Under the pieces are notes generated by a model, which saw only the letters and a program-made list of their open reading frames with translations, searched no databases and was not told the DNA's origin. Shown here piece by piece: positions 31,198-39,559 of a DNA stretch of 53,713 nt. This DNA comes from UBA4664 sp038244585 (GTDB lineage: Bacteria > Patescibacteriota > Saccharimonadia > UBA4664). Both the position numbers and the translations under genes were made by a program. The stretch's first letter is position 1; the number at the start of each line of letters is the position of its first letter. Where the stretch lies: positions 1 to 53,713 of the forward strand of contig JBBRTI010000004.1 of the NCBI GenBank assembly GCA_038244585.1. The letters run 5' to 3'.

Positions 31198-34100
31198 ATG
31201 GCTGAGCATAACCCAGTTGCAAACAAGCGCGAAGCCTTAGTGGTTTCTCGGCTTGATGCAACGCTCCAAGCCGTCGAGTCTGCCTCAACACCGCGGCGGG
31301 CCATCCGTGCTGTCATGCCGGTCATAAAAAAGGCTCTGCCAGGTGGTACGGTGGCAGCCTTCCTCTACGGCCCGACCGGAACCGTGGATATGGTAGACGA
31401 ACACCTGCTCCCCGCCGATGCCCGCGGCCTGCTGATATACCCCCCGCCGGAATTATCAGAGGAGTACCTCACTGCCCCCGATGTTGCGGCCTGGCAGGGC
31501 AGCACCGGTTTTAAAGCGGCTATGAAAGAAATGGGCGGAGGCAGCAGCACTGTGTTCCTGCTCCTGACGCAAAACGAGACGCTCGGCGGTATCATCCTGC
31601 TCGGACATGATAAAGCCACGCCCGAATCCAAGGCGACTATTCAGATCCTTCGCCGTGCGTTAGCGAGCGCTCTGGCAGGCCTTAAGCTCCGCCAGGCTGT
31701 CAAGAACGGCCTAGCTGAAAGTCTGGCTCTGCAGCGCATAACTCAAGCCGTAACGAAATCACTTGATTTCGACAAGATTGTCGATACACTGCTGGCTCAC
31801 ACTCGTCGTCTCTTCCACGTCGATGCTGTGTCCTTATTCCTGATTGCACCTGAAAGATCCGACCTCTACATCTATCGGGCTAATGGATTGTCAGAGCCCT
31901 ACATCAGCGCAATAAAGATAGATATAGACAGCCCCGCCCTAAAAAAGTTGATTCTAGACCGCGGACCGGCTCAAATTTACGACGTGAGCAAAGGCGCCAT
32001 AACCACTCAGACAGGCCTGCTGGAGAGGGAGGGAATCCGTTCTATACTAATTGCGCCCATCTTCGCAGCGGACGAGCCGGTTGGCGCCCTAGTGTTGTAC
32101 TCCAAGAGCCTGCGGCATTTCATTTTTTCCGAGCTGCGGTTCAGTCAGAGCTTGGCCGAGCAGGCCAGCATAGCTTTTGCCAACGCTAACATGCACTCGA
32201 ACCTCATCAAGATATCCAACGAGATCGAGCAGACCCGCAACCTGATGCAGGACGGACTGGTGGTACTCGATATGGATGGGGGACTGCGCTATTTCAACAC
32301 GGCCGCCGGTTCGCTGCTGCAGTTGAGCCGACACGATCTCAAGCGCACCTTTAGTATCGATTTGTTCGGACGCGCAGTCCATACGACGCTCGAAGCCAAC
32401 CTTTTCTCGGATGCAATAGCCGGCGCTCGAACGGGTAATATCGAACGCACCAATTTTTCCGTGGCTAGCGACGATACCAACGGCTATTATGAGGCCGTCT
32501 ACTCTCCCTACCGAGATACCGCCGGAAAGATGGTGGGGACTCTGATTAGTATCCGAGACATAACCCAGCTCTACCTAGAAAAAGAGAAACTGGCAACCAT
32601 CCAGGCAAACATGCTCGACGGCCTGATTTTGATTGATTCATCCGGTGTCGTCAGCGAGTACAACCAAGAATGGCAGGGCCTGTTCGGCCAACACGGTAAT
32701 CTCACAGGCAAGAAAGTTTTAGCCGAACTGAATGATCGCGACGACGTCGTGTTCGATCAAAACATTCCTGAGCTGATCGCCGAAGTGCTGCGCGGCAAAC
32801 GCCTGACGTGTTACGGACATTTCGTCGGCCAAGGCAGGCACGTCCAAATCTCCTTCGGCCCGGTACGCAGCCTGGATAAGGTAACCGGCGCCGTCGTCAC
32901 GGCGCGTGATATCACCCCTCTCATAGAGAAAACAGTGGAAGCCAACGAGATGACCGCTAAGGCCCAACGCCACCTGCGGGAGCTCTCGCAGTTGGCCGAG
33001 CTCTCCAGCATCATCGGGTTCAATGTCAGCACAATCTACCAGAAGTACGTTGCAAAGATCAGTACGCTGCTCGTATCACCTGAAGCTTCAATCTATCTCT
33101 ACGAACCCGGGCAGCAGGTTTTAGTACAGCAAACGCCCGAGACTGGTTCCACCGATAAAAAAATCATACAGTTGAGTGCGGACAATCTGGTAGCCCGGGC
33201 ATTTTCCGCCCGCCACAGTATGTCGTCTACAGACGACCATAATGACATGCACCGGCTGGCTATGCCAATCATCCATCATTCCAAGACCCTCGGTGTCATC
33301 GCTGTAGGACGACCGGCTTCCAGCTATGATGAACATGATTCTAAGCTGTTACGGCTCGTCGCTACCCGACTGGCCGTCCTAATAGAGAACTCGAACCTCT
33401 ACCACGACGTCAACGCACGGCGCGAACGCTGGGAAGCCGTTTTCCGTTTTACGGATGAGGGCATAGTCATCTTTGACCGCAACGGCATCATCGTCGGATT
33501 CAACCCGGCGTCCACCAACATCACCCAATGGACTACTGCCGAAGCTATTGGCAAGCCGTTCGACAGTATCATCAAGACAGCGGCCGAGAACCAAACGGCC
33601 GGGGTCTCGCCCTTGGCACGAGTACTCATCGAAGGTGTCACCATCGCAAAAAGCGAACAATTGATAGAGAGCCGTACCGGCAGCCGGGTCTGGACCGAAA
33701 CCAGCTACTCGCCAATCTTCGACGACTCGGGCCGAGTCACCTCAGGCATCGCCATTATCCGCAACACCCTTAAAGACCGTGAGGTCGATGAGATTAAGAG
33801 CGATTTCATTTCCATTGTCTCGCACGAACTCAGGACGCCTCTCACGGCCATCAAGGGTTTCTTGTCGATGGTCATCAAGACCGACTTCGGACCGTTAAAC
33901 GACAAGCAGTCTCATTACCTCACACGCGTCTACCAGTCCAACCAGCGCATGATCAATCTGGTAGAAGACCTGCTAGACGTCTCATACATCGAATCGGGCA
34001 AAATCAACCTCACCATCAACCCCGTCGGACTCGAAAATATCATCACAGAAGTTGTAGCGGAACTGGCAGGCAAGAGCGTGGCCAACGACATAACGGTCAA

Positions 34101-34494
34101 GGTCAAACGCCATGCCAAGCTACCGTTGGTACTGGCCGACGAGACCCGCCTGCATCAGGTCATGCTCAACCTTGTTGACAACGCCATAAAGTATTCCATG
34201 CCAGGGAGTCTCGTCCAGATTGACTGCACGGTTCAGGGGGATGAGCTCATCACCACCATTACCGACCAGGGCGTCGGCATTGGCAAGGGTCAGGTCGACC
34301 GTCTCTTCACCAAGTTCGGCCGTATTTATAATCCGATGAGCGTCCAGGCGGGAGGATCGGGGCTGGGGCTCTATATAGTCAAGAACCTAGTGGAATCCCA
34401 TGGGGGACGTATCTGGGTAACTAGTCAGGAGGGAAAGGGGAGTAAATTCCGGTTCTCGGTTCCCATAGCGAAACAGCTTCCCCTCTTGGGATAG
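31198..34494 (+). CDS. Large soluble sensor histidine kinase (GAF and PAS domains)
   Basis: 1098 residues with no membrane segment. In order: an N-terminal GAF-like region (about 20-170), a GAF domain (about 185-340), PAS (about 345-460), PAS (about 465-580), GAF (about 595-735), PAS (about 740-865), a HisKA domain with SHELRTPLTAIKG (His about 875) and an HATPase domain with DNAIKYS, DQGVGIG and GGSGLGLYIVK. It would sense intracellular or diffusible ligands and phosphorylate a receiver; the protein at 34536 is the obvious partner. GGAGG lies 3 nt before the ATG. The ligand cannot be told from sequence. Confidence 0.93.
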   Translation: MAEHNPVANKREALVVSRLDATLQAVESASTPRRAIRAVMPVIKKALPGGTVAAFLYGPTGTVDMVDEHLLPADARGLLIYPPPELSEEYLTAPDVAAWQGSTGFKAAMKEMGGGSSTVFLLLTQNETLGGIILLGHDKATPESKATIQILRRALASALAGLKLRQAVKNGLAESLALQRITQAVTKSLDFDKIVDTLLAHTRRLFHVDAVSLFLIAPERSDLYIYRANGLSEPYISAIKIDIDSPALKKLILDRGPAQIYDVSKGAITTQTGLLEREGIRSILIAPIFAADEPVGALVLYSKSLRHFIFSELRFSQSLAEQASIAFANANMHSNLIKISNEIEQTRNLMQDGLVVLDMDGGLRYFNTAAGSLLQLSRHDLKRTFSIDLFGRAVHTTLEANLFSDAIAGARTGNIERTNFSVASDDTNGYYEAVYSPYRDTAGKMVGTLISIRDITQLYLEKEKLATIQANMLDGLILIDSSGVVSEYNQEWQGLFGQHGNLTGKKVLAELNDRDDVVFDQNIPELIAEVLRGKRLTCYGHFVGQGRHVQISFGPVRSLDKVTGAVVTARDITPLIEKTVEANEMTAKAQRHLRELSQLAELSSIIGFNVSTIYQKYVAKISTLLVSPEASIYLYEPGQQVLVQQTPETGSTDKKIIQLSADNLVARAFSARHSMSSTDDHNDMHRLAMPIIHHSKTLGVIAVGRPASSYDEHDSKLLRLVATRLAVLIENSNLYHDVNARRERWEAVFRFTDEGIVIFDRNGIIVGFNPASTNITQWTTAEAIGKPFDSIIKTAAENQTAGVSPLARVLIEGVTIAKSEQLIESRTGSRVWTETSYSPIFDDSGRVTSGIAIIRNTLKDREVDEIKSDFISIVSHELRTPLTAIKGFLSMVIKTDFGPLNDKQSHYLTRVYQSNQRMINLVEDLLDVSYIESGKINLTINPVGLENIITEVVAELAGKSVANDITVKVKRHAKLPLVLADETRLHQVMLNLVDNAIKYSMPGSLVQIDCTVQGDELITTITDQGVGIGKGQVDRLFTKFGRIYNPMSVQAGGSGLGLYIVKNLVESHGGRIWVTSQEGKGSKFRFSVPIAKQLPLLG

Positions 34495-34514
34495 GGAATC
34501 CTATCTGTTAAACT
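34486..34514 (+). promoter_or_regulatory. Promoter of the receiver-domain gene
   Basis: TTGGGA (34486-34491), 17 nt, TAAACT (34509-34514), overlapping the end of the kinase gene, so the receiver can be made independently. Confidence 0.55.
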
Positions 34515-34535
34515 ATCAAGTACAAGGAGATTCTC

Positions 34536-34940
34536 GTGGCCAAAATTTTACTCGTCGAAGATGATGCGATCCTGGTAGAAATGTACCAGGCGAAATTCGA
34601 GCTGGAAGGCCATGATGTACGTATCGCGACCAACGGCGAGGACTGCCTGGCAATCCTGAAGGATTTCCGGCCGGAGCTCATTTTGCTTGATATCCTCATG
34701 CCGAAGCTAAACGGCTTTCACGTCCTCAAGGAAATCAAGAAGCAGCCCGAATTGCGCCAGATTCCCGTCATCCTGCTTACCAATCTCGGTCAGGCCGAAG
34801 TCGACATGAACCAGGAGTTGGCCAAGGCCTTAGGCGTCAGCGACTACCTCATTAAGAGCCACCATACACCTGACGAGGTCGTCCAGAAGGCCGTCAAGGT
34901 ACTAAAGGATTCCGGCAGAAACACCTCGACCGAGGCGTAG
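34536..34940 (+). CDS. Stand-alone response regulator receiver domain
   Basis: 134 residues, GTG start with AAGGAGA 5 nt upstream. LVEDDAI, LILLDILMPK (phosphoryl Asp, about 51), LTNLG and LIKSH (Lys) mark a complete CheY-like domain without output domain. It is very similar to the receiver at 25055 (the LILLDxxMPK and LxKS motifs) and directly follows the kinase. Output must be by protein contact. Confidence 0.9.
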   Translation: MAKILLVEDDAILVEMYQAKFELEGHDVRIATNGEDCLAILKDFRPELILLDILMPKLNGFHVLKEIKKQPELRQIPVILLTNLGQAEVDMNQELAKALGVSDYLIKSHHTPDEVVQKAVKVLKDSGRNTSTEA

Positions 34941-34970
34941 TCCGCAACCCGGCAAGGAAAGCCCCAGAGC

Positions 34971-35705
34971 ATGCCGACCTATCAGACCAATGCCATCGTG
35001 ATCGGCCGTACCAACTTCGGTGAGGCCGATAGAATCATCCGAATCATCACACCCGAAAACGGCAAGCTCAGCGCCGTAGCCAAAGGTGTCCGTCGCATCA
35101 AGAGCCGCAGCGGGGGACACTTAGAACTGTTCAGCGACGTCGCCCTGACGCTGGCCAAGGGCCGCAATCTGGACGTCGTCACTTCCGCCAGGTTGAGTTG
35201 GTATCCTCACAGCCTAGCGGGCGACTACGGGCGTCTGGGGCTGGCCTTCATGACGGCGTCAATGGTTGACCGCTTAGTCGAAGAGAACCACCCACAGGCA
35301 GACATCTACGAGCTCACCAGCGAAATGCTCCGCCTGCTCGAGGCCGGTCGGACTGGTAAACTTCCCGAGTTATGGTTTAAGCTACGCTTGTTGCAACTGC
35401 TCGGCTACCGGCCCGAGTTGGGCGCCTGCCTAGCCTGCGGACGAAAAAGCGCCGAAACCGCCTACGGATTTAGCTCAGAGCGAGGTGGAATCGTCTGTGA
35501 CACCTGCCGCGAAGCCATGGCTATCCCGATGTCAAACCCCACCATCAAGCTATGGCGTATTCTGAGCGACCACCCCTTCGCCAGCATTACCGGCATCAGA
35601 GGCGGTGAGGAACTGGCCCAAGCCAGCTTGCCAGCCTGCGACAGTTTTTATCAATTTCACCTTGGCCGAGTCTTCTCGGCCGATCCCATCGGAGAACCAC
35701 TATGA
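34971..35705 (+). CDS. recO: DNA repair protein RecO
   Basis: 244 residues. The N-terminal OB fold starts YQTNAIVIGRTNFGEADRI and binds single-stranded DNA and SSB. The helical C-terminal domain holds four zinc-type cysteines, CLACG and CDTC (about 151-182). RecO helps RecA load onto SSB-coated DNA in gap repair. Its last four bases overlap the next ORF. Confidence 0.92.
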   Translation: MPTYQTNAIVIGRTNFGEADRIIRIITPENGKLSAVAKGVRRIKSRSGGHLELFSDVALTLAKGRNLDVVTSARLSWYPHSLAGDYGRLGLAFMTASMVDRLVEENHPQADIYELTSEMLRLLEAGRTGKLPELWFKLRLLQLLGYRPELGACLACGRKSAETAYGFSSERGGIVCDTCREAMAIPMSNPTIKLWRILSDHPFASITGIRGGEELAQASLPACDSFYQFHLGRVFSADPIGEPL

Positions 35706-36001
35706 AACCTACCGAACTAAGCTGGGTCCTGAGCGATTATGAGGCGGGGGACATCGAAATCCCTGAACGCATCCGCGAATTTCCCGAGATGTGCGAGGGC
35801 GAACTGATGACCAGCGACGAAGTCGAGGAGTTTATCAAGGACTCCATAGCCACCCTGCGTATCCTGTCCGATAAGCATTCACCACGCTTCGGAACCGTCG
35901 TCGATACCTTCAAAGCCGACATGGCCGTCCTCTACGAACTTGGTCGCATCGAAGAGGATGAGTATAATGGACTAACTGACGACATTAACCTAAGGTTTTA
36001 A
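35702..36001 (+). CDS. Small acidic protein of unknown function
   Basis: 99 residues, strongly acidic, predicted helical, with LKPTELSW-like start and a GLTDDINLRF end. No family recognised. The ATG overlaps the recO stop (ATGA), and glyS begins 5 nt after its stop, so it is embedded in the operon and almost certainly expressed. Confidence 0.7.
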   Translation: MKPTELSWVLSDYEAGDIEIPERIREFPEMCEGELMTSDEVEEFIKDSIATLRILSDKHSPRFGTVVDTFKADMAVLYELGRIEEDEYNGLTDDINLRF

Positions 36002-36006
36002 CAAGA

Positions 36007-37371
36007 ATGGCCGAACCAACCAGTCCCTCCATGGAAACCCTCGTTTCGCTGGCCAAGCGACGGGGCTTCGTGTTCCAAACGTCCGAAATTTACGGCGGCC
36101 TGGCCGGATTCTGGGACTACGGTCCTTATGGCGCGGAACTAGCCAAGAATATCCGCGACGCCTGGTGGCGCGCCTTCGTTTACGCCCGTCCCAATATCGT
36201 CGGACTGGACACGGCTATCATCCAGAACCCCAAACTATGGGCGGCCTCAGGCCATGTCGCGACCTTCGCCGACCCGCTGGTCGACTGCCGAAGCTGCCAA
36301 CACCGTTTCCGCGCTGACCACGTCGCTGGTTTTGAGACCAAGGACCTGGCCGCCTACGACGAGACCCTTAAAACCAAGAAATGTCCCAACTGCGGCAAGT
36401 CCGGCCAGTGGACGCCGGTCCGCGACTTCAATATGATGTTCAAGACCTACGTGGGCCCAGTGACGGACGAGGCCAACGTCGCCTACCTGCGCCCGGAGAC
36501 GGCCGGAGGTATCTTCGCCCAGTTCCAAAACACCCTGGAAACCTCACGCCAAAAGATACCCTTCGGAATTGCCCAGGTAGGGAAGGCCTTCCGCAACGAA
36601 ATCACTCCTGGCGACTTTATCTTCCGCGTCCGCGAATTAGAACAAATGGAACTCGAGTACTTCACTTCGCCGGAGACCGCCGATGCCGATTACGAAACTT
36701 GGAAGGCTTACTGCTGGGCTTGGCTGGGTGATATCGGGCTGAAGGAGGATAACCTCCAGTGGTACGAACATGACGCGGGTGAACGGGCGCACTACGCCGC
36801 GGCCAGCACCGATATCCAATACCGCTACCCGATGGGCTTCAAGGAACTCTACGGCATCGCCAACCGCACCGATTACGACCTCAAGGCTCAAGGTGAAGGG
36901 AGCGGCAAGGACCTCAGCTTCTTCGACGAAGCCACGAAGTCCCGCTACGTGCCATACGTCATCGAACCGTCAGTAGGAGTTGGGAGGTTGTTTTTGGCGC
37001 TGATGCACTCCGCCTACACTGAGGAGGCGGTCAAGGACGATACCCGTATCGTCCTCAAGTTCAAGCCCGAAATCGCCCCAGTCAAGGTCGCCGTGCTACC
37101 GCTCTCGAAAAACGAGAAGCTGATTCCTCTGGCCACCAAGGTGTTCGACAACCTGGCCGGCCGCTTCCGCACCGAATACGATGAGACCCAGAGCATCGGA
37201 CGCCGTTACCGCCGTCAGGACGAAATCGGCACCCCGCTGTGTATCACAATCGATTTTGAGTCCCTAGAAGACGACGCAGTTACCATCCGCCATCGCGACA
37301 CCATGGAACAGACCCGCGTCCCAGTGACCGGTCTTAGCTCAGCAATCGATAAGATGCTGGCAAGCTTTTAA
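36007..37371 (+). CDS. glyS: Glycyl-tRNA synthetase (class II, alpha-2 type)
   Basis: 454 residues. GFVFQTSEIYGGLAGFWDYGPYG at the start and FRNEITPGDFIFRVREFE-type motif 2 mark the single-chain enzyme found in eukaryotes, archaea and many Gram-positives, not the alpha2-beta2 form. Two CxxC pairs (CRSC about 97, CPNC about 125) form an insertion zinc site. Motif 3 GVGRLFLALM and an anticodon-binding domain with VAVLPLSKNE are complete. It charges tRNA-Gly. It lies between the acidic protein and yvcK in a tight operon. Confidence 0.95.
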   Translation: MAEPTSPSMETLVSLAKRRGFVFQTSEIYGGLAGFWDYGPYGAELAKNIRDAWWRAFVYARPNIVGLDTAIIQNPKLWAASGHVATFADPLVDCRSCQHRFRADHVAGFETKDLAAYDETLKTKKCPNCGKSGQWTPVRDFNMMFKTYVGPVTDEANVAYLRPETAGGIFAQFQNTLETSRQKIPFGIAQVGKAFRNEITPGDFIFRVRELEQMELEYFTSPETADADYETWKAYCWAWLGDIGLKEDNLQWYEHDAGERAHYAAASTDIQYRYPMGFKELYGIANRTDYDLKAQGEGSGKDLSFFDEATKSRYVPYVIEPSVGVGRLFLALMHSAYTEEAVKDDTRIVLKFKPEIAPVKVAVLPLSKNEKLIPLATKVFDNLAGRFRTEYDETQSIGRRYRRQDEIGTPLCITIDFESLEDDAVTIRHRDTMEQTRVPVTGLSSAIDKMLASF

Positions 37372-37374
37372 CCT

Positions 37375-38376
37375 GTGACGTCACGCACCGATCCCCACAT
37401 TGTGGTAATTGGCGGCGGCACCGGCAGTTTCACCGTTCTGTCGTCGCTCAAGGAGCACACCCGGAACATTTCGGCTATCGTTAATATGGCCGATGACGGC
37501 GGCTCCACCGGCATTCTGCGGGACGAGCAGGGCTCCTTGCCGCCCGGTGACGTCAGACAGTGTCTAGTAGCCCTGTCGCGAGCACCCGAGACGTTGCGGA
37601 CGCTGTTTAACTACCGGTATGAAGGCGGAACTCTTAGCGGCCATGCCTTCGGCAACTTACTCCTGAGCGCCCTCGAAAAAACCACCGGCAATTTCGGCAT
37701 CGCCGTACAGACCGCCAGCAAGCTACTAAATATTACGGGCCAGGTTCTGCCGGTGACCCTGGAGGATTGCAAACTCGTCCACCTCACTCCGGACGGACGG
37801 ACTATCACCGGCCAGCACGCCGTAGAGAACCACTCCATGAACCCCGACGTGCGTCCGAATCTGCGCCTTGAGCCAGCCGTGAAACTTAACCCCAAAGTCG
37901 CGCGGGCGCTGGAACGGGCCGATCTGATTGTTATCGCGCCAGGCAACCTGTACGCCTCGTTGGCACCAACATTGCTGGTACCAGGATTCGCCGCCGCTAT
38001 AATCGCATCAAAAGCTCCGCTGGTAAGTGTCATCAACCTCGTCACCAAGCCGGGTCAGACCGACGGCTTCAAAGTGGGAGACTTCGCCGACGAGATCGAG
38101 CGGTTCATCGGTGCCCACCGGCTGGATTACGTCATCTATAACACCCAACGCCCGGATAAGTCTCTGCTCAAAAAGTACGCCGCAGCGGGGGAGTACTGGG
38201 TCGAAAGCGGCGAATCGACGCTCACGAACGCCCATTTCCAGGCCATCGGCGCACCGTTGGTGTCGGGTGATATCCCCACATTCCAACCCGGAGATACTTT
38301 GATTCGTCGTACCCTCATCCGTCACGATGGAGCGCGTCTGGCACAGACCATAATGAGCCTGTTGCCAAGTCAATAA
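37375..38376 (+). CDS. yvcK: YvcK/CofD-like protein (gluconeogenesis factor family)
   Basis: 333 residues, GTG start 3 nt after glyS. IVVIGGGTGSFTVLSSLK, VNMADDGGSTG and PPGDVRQCLVALS are the family's nucleotide-sugar binding motifs; ALERADLIVIAPGNLYAS and a second-half Rossmann region follow. In B. subtilis and mycobacteria YvcK binds UDP-sugars and controls wall precursor supply and PBP1 position, which suits the wall-rich content here. CofD-type phospholactate transfer is unlikely without coenzyme F420 genes. Confidence 0.9.
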   Translation: MTSRTDPHIVVIGGGTGSFTVLSSLKEHTRNISAIVNMADDGGSTGILRDEQGSLPPGDVRQCLVALSRAPETLRTLFNYRYEGGTLSGHAFGNLLLSALEKTTGNFGIAVQTASKLLNITGQVLPVTLEDCKLVHLTPDGRTITGQHAVENHSMNPDVRPNLRLEPAVKLNPKVARALERADLIVIAPGNLYASLAPTLLVPGFAAAIIASKAPLVSVINLVTKPGQTDGFKVGDFADEIERFIGAHRLDYVIYNTQRPDKSLLKKYAAAGEYWVESGESTLTNAHFQAIGAPLVSGDIPTFQPGDTLIRRTLIRHDGARLAQTIMSLLPSQ

Positions 38377-38473
38377 AAATGCAAAAATATTCGTATTTAC
38401 ATTTCTAGTTAAATGTTCTAAAATAGTTCCAACGTATCGCCATTGCGACACTTTTTTGTGGATGTGACAACTG

Positions 38474-38502
38474 TTGACTCCAAACCAGACATATTATATA
38501 AT
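38474..38502 (+). promoter_or_regulatory. Strong sigma70 promoter
   Basis: TTGACT (38474-38479), 17 nt, TATAAT (38497-38502), 10 nt before ATG 38513. The 38377-38473 stretch is AT-rich without a gene. Confidence 0.75.
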
Positions 38503-38512
38503 TTAGGCAACT

Positions 38513-39553
38513 ATGAACGACATTATCCTGCCCGCCAAACCTGCCAGTTCGTACGATTACAAATCGACGGCCGCCCAAATCCTGCAAGAACTGCGTCGCG
38601 ACCGCGATCGTCAGATTATTTCGCGCCGCTTTGGTTTTGGTATTCCCAAGCGCCAGACTCTGGAAAAAATCGGCAACGACTTTGACATTACCCGCGAGCG
38701 GGTCCGCCAGATTGAAAAAGCCGCCATCGCCAAGATGCAGGCCAACCAGTCTAGCGCCGTCGAACAAGCCAATGAGCTGCTGGTCGAGATCGTCCGTGAG
38801 CAGGGCGGCGTCGCACCAATCGCCGATATAGCAGCCGTTCTTGCCGTGCCCGATAATGACCTGCCTTACATCGTCTTTTTGACGCTGCTCGTTCCCGGTC
38901 TTAACCTTATCGACGAAGACGACAGCCTACGTGTGTCAGCGGGCTTGAATCCAATCTATCAGCGCTCCCAGTGTGTCGCTCTAATCACCGAGATAGTCAA
39001 AGCTATCAAGGAATATGGCAAGCCGATCACATTGGCCAAGCTCCGCTCAAAGCTGCCGTCAGAACTTGACGGCCTGACCCTTGAGCAGCTGATGCGTATA
39101 TCAAAACAGCTGGCTTACTTCGACGGCAAGTGGGGACTTATCAGCTGGCCGGAGGTCAATCCAAAAAGCATCCGTGATAAGACCTATCTGGTGCTGAGTC
39201 GCCATGGCCGGCCACTGCATTTCTCCGATATCGCCAAGCACGTTCGCGGGCTGGGAACCACCAAGCGCGACGTTACTATTCAGGCGGTCCACAACGAACT
39301 CATCAAGGACCAGCGGTTCATATTGATAGGCCGCGGCATTTACGCTCTGGCTGAATGGGGTTATACCCCCGGAACGGTCGCAGAGATCATCTCCAGCGTC
39401 CTGCGCGAGGAAGCGCCGCTCCATAAGGACGAAATCGTCCGCCGCGTCCTCATGAAGCGCCAAGTCAAGACCACCACCATCATCCTAAACCTCCAAGAAA
39501 AAGACCAGTTCGTCCGCACCGCCAAAGCCACCTATAAACTAAAAGAGGAGTAA
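38513..39553 (+). CDS. Sigma-region-4-like HTH fused to HARE-HTH domains
   Basis: 346 residues. An N-terminal part ends in a helix-turn-helix of sigma70 region 4 type: TLEKIGNDFDITRERVRQIEKAAIAK (about 55-85), the segment that reads the -35 box. The middle is helical. The C-terminal half has a HARE-HTH domain (about 215-280: KTYLVLSRHGRPLHFSDIAKHV, ending in RGIYALAEWG) and probably a second, partial copy (about 285-345). HARE-HTH occurs in the RNA polymerase delta subunit and in chromatin factors. Without sigma region 2 it cannot melt promoters, so a polymerase-associated or promoter-binding regulator is likely. ATPase gene downstream starts 6 nt after the stop. Confidence 0.8.
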   Translation: MNDIILPAKPASSYDYKSTAAQILQELRRDRDRQIISRRFGFGIPKRQTLEKIGNDFDITRERVRQIEKAAIAKMQANQSSAVEQANELLVEIVREQGGVAPIADIAAVLAVPDNDLPYIVFLTLLVPGLNLIDEDDSLRVSAGLNPIYQRSQCVALITEIVKAIKEYGKPITLAKLRSKLPSELDGLTLEQLMRISKQLAYFDGKWGLISWPEVNPKSIRDKTYLVLSRHGRPLHFSDIAKHVRGLGTTKRDVTIQAVHNELIKDQRFILIGRGIYALAEWGYTPGTVAEIISSVLREEAPLHKDEIVRRVLMKRQVKTTTIILNLQEKDQFVRTAKATYKLKEE

Positions 39554-39559
39554 TAAGGA

